Positions 1-6,826 are shown, numbered from the stretch's first letter. The stretch: DNA of 8,552 bases from Hungateiclostridiaceae bacterium UBA3934 (GCA_002385815.1 DGEE01000083.1:5357-13908); one strand, 5' to 3'. Notes: generated by a model from the letters alone, not told the origin. Numbers and translations: made by a program.

Positions 1-22
1 TCCCCGGGGGAAAGGAGGATAT

Positions 23-2002
23 ATGGCGGAGTTTAGGATCGTGTCGGAGTTTAAGATGTGTGGCGATCAGCCGGAAGCGGTCGACAAGCTCGTGAAGGGA
101 CTGAACAGAGGTTACAGGCACCAGACGCTGCTTGGTGTGACGGGATCCGGGAAGACATTTACCATGGCGAATGTCATTGAAAGGGTACAGAGGCCGACGC
201 TGGTCATTGCGCACAACAAGACGCTGGCTGCGCAGTTATGCAGCGAATTCAGGGAGTTTTTCCCCGACAACGCTGTGGAGTACTTCGTCAGCTATTACGA
301 CTATTATCAGCCAGAGGCATATATACCGTCCACGGACACATATATCGAGAAAGATTCGTCGATAAACGATGAGATAGACAAGCTCAGGCACTCGGCCACA
401 GCTGCGCTTTTCGAGAGGCGTGACGTCATCATCGTGGCGAGTGTGTCCTGCATCTATGGTCTCGGTGACCCGGAAGACTACACTGAACTGATGATATCAC
501 TGCGTCCCGGCATGATAAGGGACAGGGACGAAGTGATCAGGAAGCTGGTGGATATCCAGTATGAGAGGAATGAAATTGACTTCCGCAGGGGCAGATTCAG
601 AGTAAGGGGAGATGTCCTGGAGATATTCCCTCCCGGCTCGACTGACCATGTCCTGAGGGTGGAGTTCTTTGGTGACGAAATCGAAAGGATATCAGAAGTC
701 GATTATCTGACTGGCGAAATTATAGGGCTGCGCACCCACGCTGCCATATTTCCTGCAAACCATTACGCGACGACCAGGGATAAAATGCTCAAGGCCGTTG
801 CATCCATCGAACAGGAACTGGATGAGAGGCTCAGGGAGCTCAAAGATCAAGGCAAGCTGCTCGAAGCTCAGCGGCTGGAGCAGAGAACCAGATACGACCT
901 CGAGATGCTGCAGGAAATCGGATTCTGCCAGGGCATAGAAAACTATTCAAGACACATTAGCGGCAGGACACCCGGAAGCCCTCCGTACACATTGATGGAT
1001 TATTTCCCTGAAGACATGCTGGTCATCATAGATGAGTCCCATGTATCCATTCCTCAAATCGGCAGCATGTACAACGGAGACCGTTCAAGGAAGGAATCAC
1101 TTGTGGAATATGGCTTCAGGCTCCCGTCAGCGTACGATAACAGGCCTCTGAGGTTCGATGAGTTTGAGAGGAAGGTCCGACAGGCCATATATGTCAGTGC
1201 GACGCCGGGGAAGTATGAAAAAGAGCATTCGCAGCAGATCGTTGAGCAAATAATAAGACCTACAGGACTCGTCGACCCGGAAGTCATTATGCGGCCGGTA
1301 AAGGGTCAGATAGACGACCTGATGGGCGAAATCAGGATCCGCGTCGAAAAACAGCAAAGGGTCCTTGTCACCACATTGACCAAAAAGATGGCTGAAGACC
1401 TGACATCTTATCTTAAAGAGCTTGGCTTCAAAGCGGAGTATCTGCATTCTGATATAGATACACTCGAAAGGATAGAACTTATCAGGGACCTCAGACTGGG
1501 TGTTTTTGACGTTCTCATAGGCATAAACCTGCTGCGTGAAGGTCTGGATCTTCCAGAAGTTACCCTCGTTGCCATTCTCGACGCCGACAAGGAGGGATTC
1601 CTGCGCTCGGAGACATCGCTGATACAGACCATCGGCCGTGCAGCAAGGCATGTCGAAGGAAAAGTCATCATGTATGCTGATACCATTACCGACTCAATGC
1701 AGAGAGCCATCAGCGAGACGAACAGGAGAAGAAAAATCCAGATGGAATACAACATAAAGCATGGCATCACACCTACAACTGTGCAAAAAGGCATACGAGA
1801 CACGCTGGAGACAATAAAAGTCGCCGAGGACGATTCAAAATATACATTGGATCAGGATATAGAGCAAATGAACAAGTCTGACCTGCAGGCATTGATGGAT
1901 AAGCTGGAAAAGGAGATGAAGGAAGCGGCAAGAGAGTTGCAATTTGAAAGAGCCGCACTCCTGAGAGACAAATTGAAAGAACTGCGGGATAGTATGAAGT
2001 GA
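23..2002 (+). CDS. uvrB: UvrABC excinuclease subunit B (UvrB)
   Basis: UvrB is the DNA helicase-like damage-verification subunit of nucleotide excision repair. It is loaded by UvrA and then recruits the nuclease UvrC in the cytoplasm. The 659 residues match the family's usual length (about 660-670). Visible in order: Walker A GVTGSGKT (38-45); the DNA-clamping beta-hairpin rich in Tyr (about 87-111, YFVSYYDYYQPEAY); the Walker B box IIDESH (335-340); the HSDIDTLERIELIRDLR segment (475-491); helicase motif VI QTIGRAARH (535-543); and a C-terminal UVR coiled-coil motif (about 624-658) that contacts UvrC. The ATG at 23 follows AAAGGAGG (11-18) at good spacing. The gene is intact with no frameshift. 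Only 22 bases lie upstream, so its promoter and any LexA site are outside the window. uvrA does not follow directly, unlike in many Bacillota. Identification is secure. Confidence 0.99.
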   Translation: MAEFRIVSEFKMCGDQPEAVDKLVKGLNRGYRHQTLLGVTGSGKTFTMANVIERVQRPTLVIAHNKTLAAQLCSEFREFFPDNAVEYFVSYYDYYQPEAYIPSTDTYIEKDSSINDEIDKLRHSATAALFERRDVIIVASVSCIYGLGDPEDYTELMISLRPGMIRDRDEVIRKLVDIQYERNEIDFRRGRFRVRGDVLEIFPPGSTDHVLRVEFFGDEIERISEVDYLTGEIIGLRTHAAIFPANHYATTRDKMLKAVASIEQELDERLRELKDQGKLLEAQRLEQRTRYDLEMLQEIGFCQGIENYSRHISGRTPGSPPYTLMDYFPEDMLVIIDESHVSIPQIGSMYNGDRSRKESLVEYGFRLPSAYDNRPLRFDEFERKVRQAIYVSATPGKYEKEHSQQIVEQIIRPTGLVDPEVIMRPVKGQIDDLMGEIRIRVEKQQRVLVTTLTKKMAEDLTSYLKELGFKAEYLHSDIDTLERIELIRDLRLGVFDVLIGINLLREGLDLPEVTLVAILDADKEGFLRSETSLIQTIGRAARHVEGKVIMYADTITDSMQRAISETNRRRKIQMEYNIKHGITPTTVQKGIRDTLETIKVAEDDSKYTLDQDIEQMNKSDLQALMDKLEKEMKEAARELQFERAALLRDKLKELRDSMK

Positions 2003-2013
2003 ACGGCGATAAA

Positions 2014-2036
2014 GGAATGTCATTTCGAGGCATTCC
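2014..2036 (+). repeat. Hairpin just after uvrB
   Basis: GGAATG (2014-2019) pairs with CATTCC (2031-2036), extended inward by one G-U and one C-G pair to an 8-bp stem with a 7-base loop. It starts 12 bases after the uvrB stop. Only a short T run (2041-2043) follows, so it is at best a weak terminator or a 3'-end stabilising hairpin for uvrB mRNA. An alternative pairing, ATTTCG (2022-2027) with CGAAAT (2036-2041), overlaps it and would exclude it. Confidence 0.35.
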
Positions 2037-2112
2037 GAAATTTCTGCCTGTCGTACCGGGGATAAAGGATTAAGACTCCGTTCTGCTCTCTCCCAGGGTC
2101 AAAACAAGACGC

Positions 2113-2142
2113 TTGCATTGGAAAACCGTTATACAATATATA
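2113..2142 (+). promoter_or_regulatory. Possible promoter upstream of the terminator
   Basis: TTGCAT (2113-2118) and TATATA (2137-2142) are separated by 18 bases, giving a plausible but sub-consensus sigma-A promoter. Transcription would start near 2149 and meet the terminator at 2193-2227, giving an RNA of about 80 bases with no obvious reading frame. This is an AT-rich stretch, so a chance match is quite possible. Confidence 0.25.
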
Positions 2143-2192
2143 GCACAGAATCGAAAGCATTGAACCCCTGACATTCGTCGGTCTTTTTCAAC

Positions 2193-2227
2193 AAAACCCT
2201 CTATAAAGCGCTGAAACAGAGGGTTTT
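2193..2227 (+). terminator. Rho-independent terminator, probably bidirectional
   Basis: A perfect 10-bp inverted repeat, AAAACCCTCT (2193-2202) and AGAGGGTTTT (2218-2227), encloses a 15-base loop that contains the small palindrome AGCGCT. The + strand RNA ends in UUUU followed by AUC, and the mirrored A run would serve as a U tail on the - strand. It most likely ends the uvrB transcript 190 bases past its stop codon and insulates the transporter operon. No - strand gene in the window needs it. Confidence 0.75.
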
Positions 2228-2278
2228 ATCTATGCTGCAATCTGCAATTTTGCTTAATACCTTCCTAACTAGATTACA

Positions 2279-2312
2279 AAATATACATAATAAACAAATC
2301 AAATGTATATTT
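2279..2312. repeat. AT-rich inverted repeat, possible binding site
   Basis: AAATATACAT (2279-2288) and ATGTATATTT (2303-2312) are perfect 10-bp inverted arms with a 14-base AT-rich spacer. No T run follows as in a terminator. It lies about 160 bases upstream of the consensus promoter. It could be a two-half-site regulator target or a cruciform-prone sequence. The AT-only composition, apart from one G/C per arm, makes chance occurrence more likely. Confidence 0.35.
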
Positions 2313-2325
2313 GACACACCAAATC

Positions 2326-2339
2326 GTAAATCGATTGTC
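2326..2339. promoter_or_regulatory. Upstream CG-centred operator-like site
   Basis: GTAAATCGATTGTC has a perfect AATCGATT core (2329-2336) centred on CG at 2332/2333. It matches the better site at 2508-2521 at 11 of 14 positions, and GTAAA-CGATT is shared. LacI/GalR-family repressors commonly bind palindromes with a central CG. The two centres are 182 bases apart, so this could be an auxiliary operator for looping. This is inferred from sequence resemblance only. Confidence 0.35.
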
Positions 2340-2350
2340 CTAATGTTATG

Positions 2351-2360
2351 ACATGCATGT
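2351..2360. repeat. 10-bp perfect palindrome
   Basis: ACATGCATGT is a perfect palindrome in the upstream part of the regulatory gap, 110 bases before the -35 box. It does not extend further in either direction. It might be a small regulator half-site pair, but a palindrome of this length can arise by chance. Confidence 0.2.
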
Positions 2361-2469
2361 GCCAGGCCATACCAGTTACAGATTTATTGTCTCAAAACCG
2401 CGAAAATTGCTTGTTTCAAGTGTGTTAACAGACTTCAGATGATTTTTGGACTTCAAATAAATAAAAGCA

Positions 2470-2499
2470 TTGACACTGACGATTATTAGGTAGTATAAT
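2470..2499 (+). promoter_or_regulatory. Consensus sigma-A promoter of the importer operon
   Basis: TTGACA (2470-2475) and TATAAT (2494-2499) are both exact consensus hexamers separated by 18 bases. The region around them is AT-rich. Transcription is predicted to begin near 2506 and read through a long leader into the permease gene at 2791. A promoter this strong for a solute importer usually needs repression, which fits the CG-centred palindrome placed on the start site. Confidence 0.85.
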
Positions 2500-2505
2500 A
2501 TTAAA

Positions 2506-2523
2506 AGGTAAAACGATTTACCT
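2506..2523. promoter_or_regulatory. LacI/GalR-type operator on the transcription start
   Basis: AGGTAAAACGATTTACCT is a near-perfect 18-bp palindrome. Arms AGGTAAA and TTTACCT match fully, and 8 of 9 positions per half are symmetric around the central CG (2514/2515). A CG-centred palindrome at about +1 to +18 of a consensus promoter is the classic place for a LacI-family repressor. It differs from the CcpA cre consensus because the outer TG/CA pairs are GT/AC here, so a dedicated sugar-responsive repressor is more likely. That repressor gene is not in the window. Confidence 0.6.
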
Positions 2524-2790
2524 ATAAATACAACATTTAACCATCAGTCATAAAAAGTGTAACGAGATGAGAACACAATTCCAACTGAACTGTACAGGTG
2601 AGGTTTTGCGCAGATGGAGGTCCATAGGTATCAATATAAAAGAGGCTTCGGGGAAATTGCACAGATGAAATTTCATGATTGCCTGCGCGAAAGGATTTGC
2701 AAGAGTGTCATGCAGGCGTGATATGAGGCCAGCAATGCAGATGTTGGGGCAAGAATGCTTTTCAGATAAAGTTGCAAGGGGGCTGTCCAG
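2524..2790 (+). other. Long 5' leader of the importer operon
   Basis: About 267 bases lie between the operator and the first permease codon. No known riboswitch fold was recognised. It contains a 35-codon frame (2614-2721), a possible stem GCCTGC (2681-2686) with GCAGGC (2712-2717), and an 11-base direct repeat CAGATGAAATT at 2662-2672 and 2788-2798. The second repeat copy spans the permease start codon. The permease ribosome binding site is AAGGGGG (2776-2782), 8 bases before the ATG. Confidence 0.4.
2614..2721 (+). CDS. Possible 35-codon leader peptide
   Basis: A short frame in the operon leader begins with ATG at 2614 and ends with TGA at 2719-2721. AGGTGAGG (2596-2603) lies 10 bases upstream and could serve as its ribosome binding site. 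The peptide is basic, starts MEVHRYQYKRGF, and contains two cysteines. No family is recognised and there is no run of a single regulatory codon, so amino-acid attenuation is not suggested. The frame includes the GCCTGC/GCAGGC stem. It could well be a chance open frame. Confidence 0.2.
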   Translation: MEVHRYQYKRGFGEIAQMKFHDCLRERICKSVMQA

Positions 2791-3711
2791 ATGAAATTGC
2801 TTGAGAATAAAAGAAAGCTCAGGTCTCTGCGAGAATTCCTTTACATCCTGCCTTTTCTGGTATTAGTAGCGATTTTTGCATATTATCCGCTGTATGGATG
2901 GTTTTACGCATTCTTCGATTACAAACCGCCGTTTCCTCTGACCTGGGACAGGTTTGTAGGTTTTAAATGGTTTCATACAATGGTTTCAAATAAAGTAAGA
3001 ATCGCGCAACTGCTCTCGGTTTTAAGGAATACATTTGCCATAAGCGGGATAAGCCTGGCTTTTTCATGGTTCCCGATGATGTTTGCAATATTCCTCAATG
3101 AAATCAAGTGTACTGCATTCAAGAAGTTTGTTCAGACAGTTACTACGCTCCCCAACTTCATCAGCTGGGTACTCGTGTATTCGATAGCATATTCGGTATT
3201 TAGCAGTACAGGCGCTATCAATACCGTAGCAATGAGCCTCGGGCTGCTCGAAGAGCCGAAGATATTTCTTGCATCATCAGACCACATATGGCTGAAGATG
3301 TGGCTCTGGCTTACCTGGAAAAACGCAGGGTGGGCGGCGATCATGTATATTGCAGCCATCGCCGGCATCGACGAGGAGTTGATAACTGCAGCGAAGGTAG
3401 ACGGTGCTTCCAGGATGAAGATCATCTGGCACATAACGATCCCGTGCCTGTTACCGACTTATTTCGTCATTGTTATGCTGAACCTGGCGAATTTCCTTTC
3501 CAATGGATTCGAACAGTTTTATGTGTTTCAGAATGCGTTCAATAAAGAATATATCCAGGTCCTCGACCTGTATGTTTACAACCTCGCAATGGGCAGCGGA
3601 GGTTATTCGCTCTCCGTCGCGGTCAGCATGTTCAAGAGTATCGTAAGTGTAGTGCTGCTGTGTATTACAAACGGGATATCAAAGCTTGTGAGGGGCCATG
3701 GATTTATATGA
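2791..3711 (+). CDS. LplB-type carbohydrate ABC transporter permease
   Basis: This is an integral membrane subunit of a CUT1-like carbohydrate importer, which forms the channel together with the second permease at 3905. The 306 residues fit the LplB family. About six membrane segments are visible (near 16-38, 82-103, 115-138, 170-192, 213-236 and 272-297). The ATPase-coupling EAA loop is clear at about 194-222, with D204-G205 and a conserved Pro at 222; it follows the family-typical WAAIMYIAAIAGID stretch (181-194). The N-terminal LYILPFLVLVAIFAYYPLYG (17-36) is also typical. The ATG follows AAGGGGG at 8-base spacing. It is the first gene of the operon and is controlled by the promoter at 2470. 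The substrate cannot be read from the permease. Confidence 0.95.
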   Translation: MKLLENKRKLRSLREFLYILPFLVLVAIFAYYPLYGWFYAFFDYKPPFPLTWDRFVGFKWFHTMVSNKVRIAQLLSVLRNTFAISGISLAFSWFPMMFAIFLNEIKCTAFKKFVQTVTTLPNFISWVLVYSIAYSVFSSTGAINTVAMSLGLLEEPKIFLASSDHIWLKMWLWLTWKNAGWAAIMYIAAIAGIDEELITAAKVDGASRMKIIWHITIPCLLPTYFVIVMLNLANFLSNGFEQFYVFQNAFNKEYIQVLDLYVYNLAMGSGGYSLSVAVSMFKSIVSVVLLCITNGISKLVRGHGFI

Positions 3712-3767
3712 CCGACAGACCTGTGCTCATTGATTAAGAAACCAGTGGCCCATTTGATCTGCCTGGG

Positions 3768-3908
3768 ATGGCAAAGCGGTCTTTGGCCAATAGAATGGTC
3801 CGGATAAGAAAAACTGGTCCGATCGATTGGAAACGTTCTGTCGGGAATGGAAGGCCAGCCAATGAAGCGGAAGAATATGGATCGATAATATGGGAGGACA
3901 GGAAATGA
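3768..3908 (+). CDS. Possible 46-codon ORF overlapping the second permease
   Basis: The two permease genes are separated by 193 bases, unusually wide for this gene pair. Within the gap an ATG at 3768 opens a 46-codon frame that ends in TGA at 3906-3908, overlapping the next start codon as ATGA. Such overlaps often mark translational coupling. The predicted peptide is basic at first (MAKRSLANRMVRIRK) and acidic near the end, has no membrane segment, and matches no family I recognise. No good ribosome binding site precedes its ATG. The permease's own strong site (3892-3897) lies inside it, so the overlap may be accidental. Confidence 0.22.
   Translation: MAKRSLANRMVRIRKTGPIDWKRSVGNGRPANEAEEYGSIIWEDRK
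3892..3897 (+). promoter_or_regulatory. Ribosome binding site fixing the second permease start
   Basis: GGGAGG is followed by a 7-base gap and then ATG at 3905. The earlier in-frame ATG at 3890 overlaps this site and has no comparable site of its own, so 3905 is the start. Confidence 0.85.
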
Positions 3909-4837
3909 GTGGTTCAAGGCAAAAAACGCCAAAACGCAAAATGCAGATGAGTCTGGGCGACAGGATCATAAGCTTCTTCACCTATATTGTTTATTCGATA
4001 TTTGCGTTCGTCTGTGTTTATCCGTTCTACTATATTTTCATAAACTCAATAAGCGCCAACAATCTCAGCGAAAAGGGCAAGGTATTGTTCTGGCCGATGC
4101 AGGTGCACTTCACCAACTATATCAATGTACTGAAGATCCCGGATCTGTTCAATGCCCTGAAAGTCTCAGTCGCAAGGACAGTGGTCGGTACGGTCCTGAC
4201 GGTTCTGTTCTCGGCTTTTCTCGGATATATGTTCACAAGGGAAACGCTCTGGGGCAGGAAATTCTGGTACAGGTTCGTAGTGGTCACTATGTACTTCAAT
4301 GCCGGGATTATCCCGTGGTTCATTACCATGATGAACCTCAGACTGACAAACAACTTCTGGGGATACATATGGCCGGTAGTCGTACAGCCTTTCTATGTCG
4401 TACTGTGCAAGACTTTTGTTGAGTCAACTCCGAAGGAACTGCAGGAAGCAGCGGAAATAGACGGCGCAGGTACGCTGACCATCTTCTTCAGGGTGATGCT
4501 GCCCGTCATCAAACCAATTCTTGCAACAATCGCCATTTTTGCTGCGGTAGCGCAATGGAACTCATTCCAGGATACACTGATCCTGATGACAGACAGCAAA
4601 CTCTTTACACTGCAGTTCGTGCTGTACCAGTATATCAACCAGGCAAACTCGCTCAGAGGGCTGATCAACAATGCTTCAGGCACAGTGGATATAGCTGCGA
4701 GCCTTGCAAAAGCACAAACAGCAACCTCTATACGCATGACCGTCACAATCATCGTAGTAACACCAATAATCCTTGTATATCCGATTTTCCAAAGATTCTT
4801 CGTAAAAGGCATCATGATAGGTGCTGTAAAGGGATAG
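3905..4837 (+). CDS. LplC/YtcP-type carbohydrate ABC transporter permease
   Basis: This is the second membrane subunit of the importer and pairs with the LplB-type permease encoded upstream. From the chosen ATG it has 310 residues, normal for the family. A basic N-terminus (to about residue 15) is followed by roughly six membrane segments (near 19-49, 89-110, 120-143, 151-171, 200-218 and 278-299). The EAA coupling loop reads PKELQEAAEIDGAG (176-189) with a conserved Pro at 200. The C-terminus FVKGIMIGAVKG is a hallmark ending of LplC/YtcP proteins. The start at 3905 is preferred over 3890 because of the GGGAGG at 3892-3897. The gene is intact and is followed by a hairpin and the binding-protein gene. 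Confidence 0.95.
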   Translation: MSGSRQKTPKRKMQMSLGDRIISFFTYIVYSIFAFVCVYPFYYIFINSISANNLSEKGKVLFWPMQVHFTNYINVLKIPDLFNALKVSVARTVVGTVLTVLFSAFLGYMFTRETLWGRKFWYRFVVVTMYFNAGIIPWFITMMNLRLTNNFWGYIWPVVVQPFYVVLCKTFVESTPKELQEAAEIDGAGTLTIFFRVMLPVIKPILATIAIFAAVAQWNSFQDTLILMTDSKLFTLQFVLYQYINQANSLRGLINNASGTVDIAASLAKAQTATSIRMTVTIIVVTPIILVYPIFQRFFVKGIMIGAVKG

Positions 4838-4925
4838 CTGTCTGTGTGGCAGATTGACCGGCACAGCCAATATATTGACAGACATCGATAAAGGAGACAT
4901 TCGCAATAGCATCCAGGCAGGCATC

Positions 4926-4950
4926 AGCAATGAGGCAAGCCCTCATTGTT
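4926..4950 (+). repeat. Intercistronic hairpin before the binding-protein gene
   Basis: CAATGAGG (4928-4935) and CCTCATTG (4941-4948) form a perfect 8-bp stem with loop CAAGC, extended outward by a G-U and an A-T pair. No T run follows, so it is not a normal terminator. It ends about 20 bases before the strong ribosome binding site at 4972. Hairpins between importer genes often block RNA decay or mark RNA cleavage, which raises the binding-protein dose relative to the permeases. That role is inferred here. Confidence 0.55.
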
Positions 4951-4971
4951 CGATCATAGAATCATTAAAAG

Positions 4972-4977
4972 AGGAGG
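4972..4977 (+). promoter_or_regulatory. Strong ribosome binding site fixing the lipoprotein start
   Basis: An exact AGGAGG lies 8 bases before ATG 4986. This, with the signal peptide beginning at that codon, rejects the upstream TTG at 4854. It is the strongest site in the operon, consistent with high output of the binding protein. Confidence 0.9.
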
Positions 4978-4985
4978 TTCCATGT

Positions 4986-6758
4986 ATGAAAAGGTTACTG
5001 TCGATTCTGCTTGTGGTCTGCCTTGTCCTGTCCGTTGCCCTGACGGGATGCGGCGACACCACCGGCAAAGGAGCCGGGCCGGATACACCCTCCGGTGGCG
5101 GGACATCAACTGACGGAGGTAGTACAGGAGGAGATCGGGTTATTTCCCATGATAAGGAGATCACCATCGACAATTACAACGTGGCGGCAAATTATCAGGG
5201 AGTACAGTCCGGCTGGTTCGGAAAGCTTCTGAAGGACAAATTCAACATCACTCTCAACATCCTGGCACCCCAGGTAGCTGGTGATGCTCTGTACCAGACC
5301 CGTATCAGCTCAGGCAATCTCGGAGATCTCATAGTACTTGAAGGTTCGGATTTTGCAGATTGCGTACAGAACGGGCTCATCAGGGATATCACTGAAGAGA
5401 TCAAGAACTGGCCCAATCTGATGGAGTATTTCCACCAGATCGAGACATACAATAAGAGCATTCCGGGAAATGAGGCCGGGAAGATATATGGCATTCCCTG
5501 CCAGATGACCAATACGTCACCGACAGCGTATTCTCAGGATGTTATCTACTCAAGCCCGCAGCTTCGCTGGGATCTGTACCAGGCGATAGGAGCTCCTGAG
5601 ATCCGGGATCTGGACGGACTTCTTGATGCGCTGGAAGCAATGCAGAAGATCCATCCGACAAACGAGGAAGGAGAACCTGCATATGCAATGACCCTCTGGC
5701 CTGACTGGGACGGCGGCGACAACATGATGGGTATCGCGAATGTTGTCCAGCTTACCACCTGGTACGGCGAAAAAATCAAGGGATCTGTCGTGCTGAAGCC
5801 TGATGGAACATTCTACAAACTGACAGACAAGAACGGAACATACCGCAAGATGCTGCGTTTCCTCTATGATGCACAGCGGAGGGGCATCGTCGATCCGGAT
5901 TCAATGGATCAGGACTGGAACGCTGTATATCCCAAGATAGCTGCAGGCCGGGTACATCTGCTCTGGTACAGCTGGCAGGGAGGATTCTGGAACACTGCGG
6001 AAAGACTTGCAGACGGAACGGCATTCATTTTCGTACCGGTTATGGATCAGAACTACTATGCGGATTCTGACACATACTATGGCAGCGGCCGTGTATTCGG
6101 CATAGGCTCAGGTGTCGACGAAGAGAAATTCCTCAGGCTCATGGAATTCCTCGATTGGTATGCCAGCCCGGATGGTCTGGAATATCAGCATATCGGTATC
6201 GAAGGCTTCAACTACACAAGGGGCTCCGATGGCAAGCTGACAATCAAGAACGAAAATGCTCTTATGGATAATCTTCCGGTTCCCGAAGAATGGGGCGGCG
6301 GTGGATTCAACGACGGAAACAACGCAATCAACCAGTGGATCGTGGATGCCATCAGCATAAACCCGAAGACCGGAGAGCCTTATTCAAGAACTTACTGGAG
6401 CACATATAAGGAAGCTACCAGGACTGAGATGAAGCGGCAGTGGGCTGAAAAATTCGGCGCGGAAGAACCCGCTGAGTGGATGAAGAAGAACAACAAACTG
6501 ATAGTCAGCCCGAACGTCAGCGTAACTCTGCCCACAGACCCGAATGATATCGCAGTTATCCGAAATTCCTGTGAGGAGATACTTGAGGAATACTCATGGA
6601 AGATGATTTTCTGCGGCAGCGACGATAAATTCGATGCACTGTGGGATGAAATGGTTGCCAAGATGGACGGTAATGACTTCGACCTTGTAGTCCAGTTTGA
6701 CCTTGAAAAGTGGCAGATAGAACTGGATGCAAAAAAAGCAGCGATGGAAAATCAGTAA
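4986..6758 (+). CDS. Extracellular solute-binding lipoprotein (LplA-like)
   Basis: This is the substrate-capturing subunit of the importer, anchored by lipid to the outer face of the membrane. From ATG 4986 it has 590 residues, in the usual large size range for Lpl-type binding proteins. Residues 1-21 are a lipoprotein signal peptide (basic start MKRLL, hydrophobic core), with lipobox LTGC and the lipidated Cys22. A flexible Gly/Ser/Thr linker covers about 23-50. The binding domain follows. Family-typical stretches include GKIYGIP (165-171), RFLYDAQRRGIVDPDSMDQD (291-310), and a Trp/Tyr-rich middle (W328, W330, W335, Y357-Y358, Y364-Y365) suited to stacking on sugar rings. The in-frame extension back to TTG 4854 would bury the signal peptide and is rejected. 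It is the third gene of the operon, followed by a hairpin at 6788. The substrate is probably an oligosaccharide, by family only. Confidence 0.93.
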   Translation: MKRLLSILLVVCLVLSVALTGCGDTTGKGAGPDTPSGGGTSTDGGSTGGDRVISHDKEITIDNYNVAANYQGVQSGWFGKLLKDKFNITLNILAPQVAGDALYQTRISSGNLGDLIVLEGSDFADCVQNGLIRDITEEIKNWPNLMEYFHQIETYNKSIPGNEAGKIYGIPCQMTNTSPTAYSQDVIYSSPQLRWDLYQAIGAPEIRDLDGLLDALEAMQKIHPTNEEGEPAYAMTLWPDWDGGDNMMGIANVVQLTTWYGEKIKGSVVLKPDGTFYKLTDKNGTYRKMLRFLYDAQRRGIVDPDSMDQDWNAVYPKIAAGRVHLLWYSWQGGFWNTAERLADGTAFIFVPVMDQNYYADSDTYYGSGRVFGIGSGVDEEKFLRLMEFLDWYASPDGLEYQHIGIEGFNYTRGSDGKLTIKNENALMDNLPVPEEWGGGGFNDGNNAINQWIVDAISINPKTGEPYSRTYWSTYKEATRTEMKRQWAEKFGAEEPAEWMKKNNKLIVSPNVSVTLPTDPNDIAVIRNSCEEILEEYSWKMIFCGSDDKFDALWDEMVAKMDGNDFDLVVQFDLEKWQIELDAKKAAMENQ

Positions 6759-6787
6759 TACTGTGCATGGATAGACGCTGAATTCAG

Positions 6788-6826
6788 GCATGAGGGGATC
6801 GGTCCCAAAGATCGGTTCCCTCATGC
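6788..6826 (+). terminator. Long hairpin after the binding-protein gene
   Basis: Arms 6788-6804 and 6810-6826 pair over 17 continuous positions, three of them G-U, around a 5-base loop CCAAA. The outer nine pairs GCATGAGGG/CCCTCATGC are perfect. It begins 30 bases after the stop codon. The tail GTTATTGTC is only partly T-rich, so termination may be incomplete, with some read-through into the esterase gene. Protection of the operon mRNA 3' end is the other likely role. Confidence 0.65.

Noticed and set aside
1..12. Near-palindrome TCCCCGGGGGA at the window start
   Set aside because: It is cut by the window edge and could be the end of an upstream hairpin, but nothing upstream is visible to judge it.
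1127..1651. 174-codon open frame on the - strand inside uvrB
   Set aside because: It is antisense to a strongly conserved uvrB region, has no family-like sequence or ribosome binding evidence, and is best explained as a shadow frame.
2311..2346. TTGACA at 2311 as a second promoter
   Set aside because: No acceptable -10 box lies 16-18 bases downstream; TAATGT at 2341 is 24 bases away.
2506..2523. Reading the operator as a CcpA catabolite-responsive element
   Set aside because: The AA-CG-T core fits, but the required outer TG and CA pairs are GT and AC here, so a different LacI/GalR-family protein is more likely.
3796..3823. Repeated TGGTCCG at 3796 and 3815 in the permease gap
   Set aside because: The repeat is too short and occurs only twice; there is no symmetry or promoter context.
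3890..3904. Earlier ATG for the second permease
   Set aside because: It overlaps the GGGAGG site that serves ATG 3905 and has no comparable ribosome binding site of its own.
4854..4985. In-frame TTG-initiated extension of the binding protein by 44 residues
   Set aside because: It would place a hydrophilic stretch ahead of the lipoprotein signal peptide, and the exact AGGAGG at 4972-4977 points to ATG 4986.
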